30,581 bases of DNA from positions 1 through 30,581 of the forward strand of contig JAZQMK010000081.1 in NCBI GenBank assembly GCA_045543455.1. The letters are read 5' to 3'. A model generated the notes under the pieces. That model was not told the origin of the DNA. It ran no database searches and saw nothing but the letters and a program-made list of their open reading frames with translations. The stretch comes from SIG291 sp045543455. Lineage in GTDB: Bacteria > Bacillota > Clostridia > Lachnospirales > Lachnospiraceae. The translations under genes were made by a program, and so were the position numbers. Positions 24,195 to 30,581 of the stretch are shown here, piece after piece (within the stretch, counting starts at the first letter, position 1; every line of letters begins with the position of its first letter).

Positions 24195-25214
24195 GTGAAA
24201 GAAAGATTACAAAACATCAAGGATTCGGCTTTAGCACAGATTAACAGTGCTCAGTCCCTTGAACAGTTAAACGACATCAGAGTAGCTTTTTTAGGTAAAA
24301 AAGGTGAAGTTACTGAAATTATGAAATGCATGAAGGATTTATCAGCAGAAGAAAGACCGGCATTTGGACAGATGGTGAATACTGTTCGTCAGGCAGTGGA
24401 AGAAGCTATTGAAAGTACAAAAACTTCAATGGCGGCTAAACTTAGAGAAGAGCAGTTAAAGGCAGAGGTTATTGATGTTACTTTACCTGCTAAGAAGAAT
24501 AATGTAGGTCACAGACATCCTAACACAATTGCTTTAGAAGAAGTTCAAAGAATATTTGTCGGTATGGGTTATGAAGTGGTTGAAGGTCCTGAAGTAGAAT
24601 ATGATTATTATAATTTCGAAGCGCTTAATATACCGGCTAATCACCCAGCTAAGGATGAACAGGATACATTTTATATCAACAAAGATATAGTTTTAAGAAC
24701 TCAGACTTCACCAGTACAGGTAAGATATATGGAAACAGGTAAGATGCCTGTTAGAATGATTGCGCCTGGTAGAGTTTTCCGTTCAGATGAAGTTGATGCA
24801 ACACACTCTCCTTCATTCCATCAGATTGAAGGACTTGTAATAGATAAGAATATAACATTTGCAGATTTAAAGGGTACTTTAGCAGAATTTGCAAGAGAGT
24901 TATTTGGACCAGAGACAAAGGTTAAATTCAGACCTCATCATTTCCCATTTACAGAGCCAAGTGCAGAAGTGGATGTTACTTGCTTTAAGTGTGCAGGTAA
25001 GGGTTGTAGAATGTGTAAGGGTTCTGGCTGGATAGAGATTTTAGGTTGTGGTATGGTACATCCTAAGGTTCTTGAAAGATGTAAGATTGACCCTAATGAA
25101 TATCAAGGATTTGCTTTTGGTATCGGACTTGAAAGAATTGCATTATTGAAATATGAAATTGATGATATGCGTCTTTTATATGAAAACGATACAAGATTTT
25201 TAAAGCAGTTCTAG
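24195..25214 (+). CDS. pheS: Phenylalanyl-tRNA synthetase alpha subunit
   Basis: PheS is the catalytic chain of the alpha2-beta2 class II synthetase that charges tRNA(Phe). The 339-residue protein has an N-terminal coiled coil (about 1-80). The catalytic core carries motif 2 (GRVFRSDEVDATHSPSFHQ) and motif 3 (GFAFGIGLERIALLKYEIDD). The cysteine-bearing insert (CFKCAGKGCRMCKGSGW) before ILGCGMVHP is usual in clostridial PheS. It starts with GTG at 24195, eight bases after AGGAGG. It is transcribed with pheT (18-base gap) under T-box control. The rest of the spacer to the T-box carries the repeat element. Confidence 0.97.
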   Translation: MKERLQNIKDSALAQINSAQSLEQLNDIRVAFLGKKGEVTEIMKCMKDLSAEERPAFGQMVNTVRQAVEEAIESTKTSMAAKLREEQLKAEVIDVTLPAKKNNVGHRHPNTIALEEVQRIFVGMGYEVVEGPEVEYDYYNFEALNIPANHPAKDEQDTFYINKDIVLRTQTSPVQVRYMETGKMPVRMIAPGRVFRSDEVDATHSPSFHQIEGLVIDKNITFADLKGTLAEFARELFGPETKVKFRPHHFPFTEPSAEVDVTCFKCAGKGCRMCKGSGWIEILGCGMVHPKVLERCKIDPNEYQGFAFGIGLERIALLKYEIDDMRLLYENDTRFLKQF

Positions 25215-25232
25215 GAATGGAGGATGTAAGGA

Positions 25233-27650
25233 ATGAATACAGCGTTATCATGGATTAAAGCGTATGTAAAAGATTTAGACGTTACAGCGCAGGAATATAC
25301 AGATGCCATGACTTTGTCAGGTACAAAGGTAGAAGGCTTTGAACAGCTTGATAAGGACCTTGATAAAATTGTGGTTGGTCAGATTGAAAAGATAGAAGCA
25401 CATCCTGATGCAACAAAGCTTATTGTATGTCAGGTAAATATTGGCAGTGAGACAATTCAGATTGTAACAGGAGCACCTAATGTTAAAGAAGGAGACAAAG
25501 TACCAGTAGTATTAGACGGTGGTCGTGTAGCTGGTGGTCACGATGGTTCAAAGACAGAAGGTGGCATTAAGATTAAAAAGGGTAAGCTTCGTGGTGTTGA
25601 ATCATGTGGTATGATGTGCTCTATTGAAGAGTTAGGCTCAAGCAGAGAATTTTATCCTGAAGCACCAGAGGATGGTATTTACATTTTACCACAGGATACA
25701 GAGGTTGGTACAAATGCAGTTGAGTTATTAGGTTTAAATGATACAGTATTTGAATATGAAGTAACATCAAATAGAGTAGATTGTTTCTCGGTAATTGGTA
25801 TTGCGAGAGAAGCTGCTGCTACATTTAGAAAAGAATTTTGTCCTCCTGTAGTAAAGGAAACAGGTAATTCAGAGGATGTAAATACTATGTTTGCAGTTGA
25901 TGTACAGGCACAAGATTTATGTAAGCGTTTCTGTGCAAGAATGGTTAAAAATGTTAAGATAGGACCATCTCCTGAATGGATGCAAAGAAGACTTGCAGCA
26001 AGCGGTATCAGACCAATTAATAATCTTGTTGATATAACAAATTATGTTATGGAAGAGTTTGGTCAGCCAATGCATGCTTATGATTATGATACAATTGCAG
26101 GAAGCAAGATTATTGTAAGACGTGCAAATAATGGTGAAGAATTTACAACACTTGATGGTAATGTAAGAACACTTGATGATACAATGCTTATGATTTGTGA
26201 CAATGAAAAAGCAATTGGTGTTGCAGGTATTATGGGTGGCGAAAATTCAATGATTACTGATAATGTAAAGACAGTATTATTTGAAGCTGCTTGTTTTGAC
26301 GGTACTAATGTAAGATTATCAAGTAAGAAGTTAGGTCTTAGAACAGATGCTTCCGGTAAATTTGAAAAGGGATTGGACCCTAACAATGCTATTGATGCTA
26401 TAAACAGAGCATGTCAGTTAATTGAAGAACTTGGTGTAGGTGAAGTTGTAGGTGGCGTTGTAGATGTTTATCCAGTTAAAAAAGAAGAAGTAAGAGTTAA
26501 ATTTGACGCAGACAGAATTAATAGATTGTTAGGAACAGATATTCCAAAGGCTGAAATGATTTCATATTTTAAACTTGTTGATTTAAAATATGATGAAGAG
26601 ACAGAGGAAGTAGTGGTTCCAAGTTTCAGACAGGATGTTGAATGTATAGCTGACCTTGCAGAAGAAGTGGCTAGATTCTACGGATATGATAATATTCCTG
26701 TTACACTTCCAAGTGGTGAAGCAACAACAGGTAAGCTTTCATTTAAGATGAGAGTTGAAGCTATTGCAAGAGATATAGCAGAATTCTGTGGATTTTCACA
26801 GTCAATGACATATTCATTTGAAAGTCCTAAGGTATTTGATAAATTATTGCTTGATGAAGATGATGTATTAAGAAATACAGTTACTATTTCGAACCCTTTA
26901 GGTGAAGATTATAGTATTATGAGAACTTCTGTATTAAATGGTATGCTTACATCATTATCAACAAACTATAACAGAAGAAATAAGAATGTAAGATTATATG
27001 AGCTTGGTAATATTTATTTACCAAAGAGCCTTCCTCTTACAGAGCTTCCAGAAGAAAGAATGCAGTTTGTTCTTGGTATGTATGGAGAAGGCGATTTCTT
27101 CACAATGAAGGGTGTTGTAGAAGAATTTATCGACAAACTTGGTATTAAGACAAAGCTTGAATATAGTCCGGATACAAAGAAGAATTTCTTGCACCCAGGT
27201 CGTAAAGCTGATATCATATTAGATGGTAGTGTTATTGGTTATTTAGGTGAGGTACATCCACAGGTACTTGATAATTATGATATTGCAGATAGAGTATATG
27301 TTGCTGTAATTGATATGCCACAGGTTGTTGATAAGGCAAGCTTTGACAGAAAATATACAGGAATTGCAAAATATCCAGCAACTACAAGAGATATTAGTAT
27401 GACAGTTCCAAAGAGTATACTTGTAGGAACTATTGAAAAGGTAATTGAAAAGAGAGGCGGCAAGCTTTTAGAAAGCTACAATCTTTTTGATATTTACGAA
27501 GGTAGTCAGATTAAGGAAGGCTACAAGTCAATAGCATACTCAATTGTATTTAGAGCTAAGGACAGAACTTTAGAAGATAAAGAAGTGTCTGAGATTATGG
27601 ATAAAATAATCAAAGATTTAGCAGCAATGGATATTGAGCTTAGACAATAA
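25233..27650 (+). CDS. pheT: Phenylalanyl-tRNA synthetase beta subunit
   Basis: PheT is the beta chain, binding tRNA and editing Tyr-tRNA(Phe). The 805-residue protein has an N-terminal tRNA-binding OB domain (about 40-150, with DKIVVGQIEKIEAHPDATKL and GMMCSIEELG). The B3/B4 editing region (about 210-400), the B5 domain, a catalytic-like core and the C-terminal FDX-ACB anticodon-binding domain (from KYPATTRDISMTVPKS) follow. Length is normal. TGGAGGA lies upstream of the ATG. queA starts seven bases after its stop. Confidence 0.97.
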   Translation: MNTALSWIKAYVKDLDVTAQEYTDAMTLSGTKVEGFEQLDKDLDKIVVGQIEKIEAHPDATKLIVCQVNIGSETIQIVTGAPNVKEGDKVPVVLDGGRVAGGHDGSKTEGGIKIKKGKLRGVESCGMMCSIEELGSSREFYPEAPEDGIYILPQDTEVGTNAVELLGLNDTVFEYEVTSNRVDCFSVIGIAREAAATFRKEFCPPVVKETGNSEDVNTMFAVDVQAQDLCKRFCARMVKNVKIGPSPEWMQRRLAASGIRPINNLVDITNYVMEEFGQPMHAYDYDTIAGSKIIVRRANNGEEFTTLDGNVRTLDDTMLMICDNEKAIGVAGIMGGENSMITDNVKTVLFEAACFDGTNVRLSSKKLGLRTDASGKFEKGLDPNNAIDAINRACQLIEELGVGEVVGGVVDVYPVKKEEVRVKFDADRINRLLGTDIPKAEMISYFKLVDLKYDEETEEVVVPSFRQDVECIADLAEEVARFYGYDNIPVTLPSGEATTGKLSFKMRVEAIARDIAEFCGFSQSMTYSFESPKVFDKLLLDEDDVLRNTVTISNPLGEDYSIMRTSVLNGMLTSLSTNYNRRNKNVRLYELGNIYLPKSLPLTELPEERMQFVLGMYGEGDFFTMKGVVEEFIDKLGIKTKLEYSPDTKKNFLHPGRKADIILDGSVIGYLGEVHPQVLDNYDIADRVYVAVIDMPQVVDKASFDRKYTGIAKYPATTRDISMTVPKSILVGTIEKVIEKRGGKLLESYNLFDIYEGSQIKEGYKSIAYSIVFRAKDRTLEDKEVSEIMDKIIKDLAAMDIELRQ

Positions 27651-27657
27651 GAAAGAA

Positions 27658-28695
27658 ATGAGTTATAATATGAATGTACATGATTTTTATTTTGATTTAC
27701 CACAAGAGCTTATAGCTCAGGATCCTTTAGAGAATCGTTCTTCATCAAGACTTTTAGTGCTTGATAAAGAAAGTGGTAAGGTAGAACATAAAATTTTTAC
27801 AGACATAATTGAATATCTTGAAGAGGGAGATTGCCTTGTTATTAATGATACCAAGGTAATTCCTGCAAGATTATTTGGTTTACGAGAAGAAACTAATGCG
27901 AGCATAGAGGTTTTACTTTTAAAAAGAAGAGAAGATGATGTTTGGGAGACTCTTGTAAAGCCGGGTAAGAAGGCTAAAGTAGGTACGAAGATTATATTTG
28001 GAGATGGTAAGCTTGTAGGAACAGTAGTTGATATTGTTGAAGAAGGTAATCGTCTTATTAAATTTGAGTACGAAGGCATATTTGAAGCTGTGTTAGACGA
28101 GCTTGGACAGATGCCACTTCCGCCTTATATTACTCACACATTACAGGATAAAAACAGATATCAGACTGTATATGCAAAGCATGAAGGTTCTGCTGCAGCA
28201 CCTACTGCAGGCTTGCATTTTACTAATGAATTGCTAGAACGCATTGAGAAAAAAGGTGTAAAGATAGCAAGAGTAACTTTACATGTAGGCTTAGGTACTT
28301 TTAGACCAGTAAAGGTTGAAAATGTATTAGAGCATCATATGCATTCAGAGTTTTATCAGATTGATGCAGATGCGGCAAGAACAATTAATGAAGCAAAAGA
28401 AAGCGGACACAGGGTTATTGCAGTAGGAACTACAAGTTCAAGAACATTAGAGTCTGTTGGAGATGAAAATGGCAGGGTTAAGGAAACTAGTGGCTGGACC
28501 GATATATTTATATATCCGGGATACAAGTTTAAGGTAGTTGATAATCTTATTACCAATTTTCATTTGCCGGAATCTACATTGGTGATGCTAGTATCTGCCC
28601 TTGCAGGCAGAGAAAATGTGTTGGGTGCATATGAAGAAGCTATTAAAGAACGATATAGATTTTTCAGCTTTGGAGATGCAATGTTTATTAATTAA
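27658..28695 (+). CDS. queA: S-adenosylmethionine:tRNA ribosyltransferase-isomerase
   Basis: QueA transfers and rearranges the ribose of S-adenosylmethionine onto preQ1-modified tRNA to give epoxyqueuosine. The 345-residue protein carries the family signatures CLVINDTKVIPARLFG, EGSAAAPTAGLHFT, LHVGLGTFRPV, VGTTSSRTLES and TNFHLPESTLVML in order. I take the ATG at 27658, which gives a normal length. A TTG at 27634 lies inside pheT, and an ATG at 27670 is also possible. The ribosome site AAGAAAG is poor, so translation may depend on coupling with pheT. No other queuosine genes are in the window. Confidence 0.95.
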   Translation: MSYNMNVHDFYFDLPQELIAQDPLENRSSSRLLVLDKESGKVEHKIFTDIIEYLEEGDCLVINDTKVIPARLFGLREETNASIEVLLLKRREDDVWETLVKPGKKAKVGTKIIFGDGKLVGTVVDIVEEGNRLIKFEYEGIFEAVLDELGQMPLPPYITHTLQDKNRYQTVYAKHEGSAAAPTAGLHFTNELLERIEKKGVKIARVTLHVGLGTFRPVKVENVLEHHMHSEFYQIDADAARTINEAKESGHRVIAVGTTSSRTLESVGDENGRVKETSGWTDIFIYPGYKFKVVDNLITNFHLPESTLVMLVSALAGRENVLGAYEEAIKERYRFFSFGDAMFIN

Positions 28696-28712
28696 ACAGT
28701 AGGAGGTTTTTT

Positions 28713-29069
28713 ATGAGTATCGAAAAGAGAAGATCCAAGAGATTAGAGATTAATGTAGTTATCAAGCTTAACAAGATTCAGAATCAGTTATTGCCACTTG
28801 ATATTAGAGAAGATGAATTTTCAGTTAATGTTGTAAATATTTCAAAGGATGGTATAGCATTTAGAAGTCCTGAAAGATTACCTCTTAACAGCTTCTATGA
28901 TACAACAGTAGAGCTTTGGAATAAGGAAAAAATCAGCTCAATTATCGAAATTATTCGTATGGAAAATAGAGGCGAAGAAGAGACTTTATATGGCTGCAGA
29001 TTTATAGGAATCAGTAGTGCAGATCAGTTTAGAATTGATGTATATGATTTAGTTAATGAAGGACAATAA
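28713..29069 (+). CDS. Single-domain PilZ protein (probable cyclic-di-GMP receptor)
   Basis: The 118-residue protein is essentially one PilZ domain. The arginine motif RRSKR is at residues 6-10, and the D/NxSxxG motif appears as NISKDG in VVNISKDGIAFRS. Both are needed for cyclic-di-GMP binding, so ligand binding is likely, while the output partner is unknown. AGGAGG precedes the ATG. It lies 17 bases after queA and is probably the last gene of the pheST-queA transcript, ended by the hairpin at 29079. Implied diguanylate cyclases are not in view. Confidence 0.88.
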   Translation: MSIEKRRSKRLEINVVIKLNKIQNQLLPLDIREDEFSVNVVNISKDGIAFRSPERLPLNSFYDTTVELWNKEKISSIIEIIRMENRGEEETLYGCRFIGISSADQFRIDVYDLVNEGQ

Positions 29070-29078
29070 ATAAATTAA

Positions 29079-29104
29079 GACCTGTCTCACATAAGGGACA
29101 GGTC
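29079..29104. terminator. Bidirectional terminator between pilZ and tyrA
   Basis: GACCTGTC (29079-29086) pairs with GACAGGTC (29097-29104), with A-rich sequence on the left and T-rich on the right. It serves the two converging transcripts. Confidence 0.85.
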
Positions 29105-29112
29105 AATTTATT

Positions 29113-30216
29113 TTAAGATATTATATTGTGAATGGTATATCTGTGCTTATTAAGTAAAGAAACTGTCTTATCTACAGCATTTGAATCGTAAAATTCTATT
29201 TTTAAAACACCTTCTTCGTATTCACGGTTATGAATGATTCCAATATTTTTAATACTTATATGGTTAATGGCAAGAATAGTAGCAATAGTAGCAATTGCAC
29301 CTTCTTCATCAATAATATCACAATAAACAGCGTAAGACTTATGAATAAGTCCCTTTGTTGTTGTGTTGATAGAATCTCTGTAGTTCTTAGAACTGTCAAA
29401 CATCTCTGTAAGCCGTGTGGCATCTTTGTTATCTATATCATTTTTTATCTGTAGCAGAGAGTCAATATAGTTGCCTAGAATCTGTGAAATTGCCTGATTG
29501 TTAGTGGTACATATCTGCTGCCACATTACAGGAGATGCTGAGGCAATTCGTGTAATATCTTTAAATCCACCAGCAGCTAAAAGTTTCATAGTTTCATCTT
29601 CGTAGTCATTATCTTTAACACAATTAACAAGACTTGATGCAACTATGTGGGGTAAATGGCTTATACCTGCTACTGAATAATCATGCTTTTGATAATCTAA
29701 TACAAGTGGAATACACTCAATAGACTTAATTAGTGAAGTGAATTGTTCAAGCTTTATTGCAGGTGTTGAAGTTGTTGGAGTAATTGCGTAGTAAGCATTT
29801 ACTAATAGTTGATCTGTAGAATTAGTATAACCACTTTTTTCACTGCCGGCCATCGGATGACCGCCAATAAATGCATGCTCCAAGCCTAATTCTTTAACTG
29901 TATTGTGTATATGAGTCTTAACACTTCCTACATCGGTAATTATGCAATCTTTAGATATAATATCTTTAAGAGCAGAAAGATACTTAGAGTTAAACTCAAC
30001 AGGAGTGCATAAAAATATATAATCACAATTTGAAAAATTATCATCCAGTGAAGTGGTTGTATTATCAGCAATGTGGTCATTAGCTGCCTGTAATAAAGAT
30101 TTATTATCAGTATCATAGGCTGTAATAATACAATCAGGGTAAATTCGTTTAAAGGTCTTAGCTAAAGAACCTCCAATAAGTCCTAAACCGATAAAACCGA
30201 GCTTTAAAGTATTCAT
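29113..30216 (-). CDS. tyrA: Prephenate dehydrogenase with C-terminal ACT domain
   Basis: TyrA oxidatively decarboxylates prephenate to 4-hydroxyphenylpyruvate with NAD(P)+, the committed step to tyrosine. The 367-residue protein has a Rossmann nucleotide site (GFIGLGLIGGS, residues 7-17), the substrate-region motif GGHPMAGSEKSGY, a helical dimerisation half, and an ACT domain over about the last 70 residues (YAVYCDIIDEEGAIATIATIL). That domain is the usual site of tyrosine feedback. The ribosome site AAAGG lies about 10 bases upstream. The promoter and a dyad lie at 30246-30311. No chorismate mutase is fused to it. Confidence 0.95.
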   Translation of the reverse strand: MNTLKLGFIGLGLIGGSLAKTFKRIYPDCIITAYDTDNKSLLQAANDHIADNTTTSLDDNFSNCDYIFLCTPVEFNSKYLSALKDIISKDCIITDVGSVKTHIHNTVKELGLEHAFIGGHPMAGSEKSGYTNSTDQLLVNAYYAITPTTSTPAIKLEQFTSLIKSIECIPLVLDYQKHDYSVAGISHLPHIVASSLVNCVKDNDYEDETMKLLAAGGFKDITRIASASPVMWQQICTTNNQAISQILGNYIDSLLQIKNDIDNKDATRLTEMFDSSKNYRDSINTTTKGLIHKSYAVYCDIIDEEGAIATIATILAINHISIKNIGIIHNREYEEGVLKIEFYDSNAVDKTVSLLNKHRYTIHNIIS

Positions 30217-30245
30217 AGTAATCTGCCTTTCATAGTAATAAACAT

Positions 30246-30274
30246 ATTTTACAATGGAATATTAAATATGTCAA
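30246..30274 (-). promoter_or_regulatory. Sigma-A promoter of tyrA
   Basis: On the minus strand a perfect TTGACA (30269-30274) and TAAAAT (30246-30251) are 17 bases apart, 30 bases upstream of the start codon. Confidence 0.8.
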
Positions 30275-30280
30275 CACTAT

Positions 30281-30311
30281 ATTACTTTAAAGTGTAACGG
30301 TTTAAAGTAAT
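30281..30311. promoter_or_regulatory. Perfect 11-bp inverted repeat upstream of the tyrA promoter
   Basis: ATTACTTTAAA (30281-30291) and TTTAAAGTAAT (30301-30311) are separated by nine bases and start seven bases upstream of the tyrA -35 box. The size and position suit a dimeric activator or repressor site. The bound protein is unknown. Confidence 0.55.
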
Positions 30312-30378
30312 GTTGAAAATGAATTTAAGAAGCAGTTTTTCAAATAATAAAAAATTTTCATTCAATTCAAATAATGTA

Positions 30379-30417
30379 TTGCAAATATACAAGTAATTTG
30401 TTAAAATAAAATATAAT
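30379..30417 (+). promoter_or_regulatory. Probable promoter of the EF-G-like gene
   Basis: TTGCAA (30379-30384) and TAAAAT (30402-30407) are 17 bases apart. A perfect TATAAT also occurs at 30412-30417 but without a good -35. Either gives a short leader to the start at 30443. Confidence 0.5.
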
Positions 30418-30442
30418 TAAATGTTTATGGGAGGACTTGCAT

Positions 30443-30581
30443 ATGAATGATTTTACAACTAAAAACATTAGAAACGTTGTTTTGTTAGGCCATGGAGGCT
30501 GTGGCAAGACTACTTTAGTAGAAGCTTTAGCGTTTGCATCAGGGGCAACAAACCGCCTGGGAAGAACACAGGATCAGAATA
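30443..30581 (+). CDS. Translation factor GTPase, EF-G-like (5' part, cut by window end)
   Basis: Only the first 46 codons are present. The sequence MNDFTTKNIRNVVLLGHGGC then GKTTLVEALAFASG carries a Walker A/G1 motif (GHGGCGKT, residues 16-23) typical of the second EF-G-like protein of clostridia (FusA2 type) rather than of canonical EF-G, whose G1 is usually AHIDAGKT. A ribosome-protection protein is an alternative. GGGAGG lies eight bases before the ATG. G2 and later motifs are outside the window, so function is provisional. Confidence 0.75.
   Translation, partial: MNDFTTKNIRNVVLLGHGGCGKTTLVEALAFASGATNRLGRTQDQN

Overview
This is a low-GC, strongly Firmicutes-like chromosomal segment, most likely from a gut or rumen Lachnospiraceae (class Clostridia). 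The evidence is the AT-rich codon use, AGGAGG ribosome sites, sigma-A-type promoters, a T-box-controlled pheST, a CIRCE/HrcA heat-shock operon, an aspartate carbamoyltransferase made of separate PyrB and PyrI, and families common in that group (DUF4317, DUF6472, EF-G-like GTPase). The genus is not determined. No tRNA, rRNA, CRISPR array, transposase or phage gene is visible, so this is mainly core chromosome with small accessory insertions.

Layout. 1-454 holds no credible gene and is packed with inverted and direct repeats, ending in the pyrI terminator. 455-2360 (minus) is a nitroreductase-pyrB-pyrI operon. It is divergent from gltX (2497-3957), which is followed by a short UvrD-type helicase and a membrane-anchored pseudokinase with extracellular Ig-like (BIG2) domains. 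A very small transcription unit lies at 8108-8310 and shares a bidirectional terminator with a minus-strand trio: DUF218 membrane protein, cupin, DUF4317 (8322-10535).

From 10597 rightward comes lepA-hemW. A DUF3800 nuclease-like gene follows, preceded by its own promoter and a structured leader RNA, then a PLP aminotransferase, a DUF6472 miniprotein and a sodium:neurotransmitter-type symporter. After these the classical order resumes with promoter-CIRCE-hrcA-grpE-dnaK-dnaJ. lepA-hemW normally sits directly beside hrcA-grpE-dnaK-dnaJ in many Firmicutes, so the genes at 13664-17449 look like an insertion into that block.

Next come a D,D-carboxypeptidase with a TTG start in a terminator stem, a Phe T-box leader, a repeat-filled spacer, pheS-pheT, queA and a PilZ protein. 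A convergent tyrA (ACT-containing prephenate dehydrogenase) lies on the minus strand, and the window ends inside an EF-G-like GTPase gene.

The best candidates for something under-described are: (1) the leader RNA plus DUF3800 gene at 13664-14480; (2) the pseudokinase-TM-BIG2 protein, which has lost all the recognisable catalytic residues; (3) the tiny transcription unit at 8108-8310; and (4) a dispersed palindromic repeat found at the left edge and again inside a duplicated hairpin between the T-box terminator and pheS. Coordinates and motifs were read by eye. Family assignments come from recognising motifs, not from a database search.
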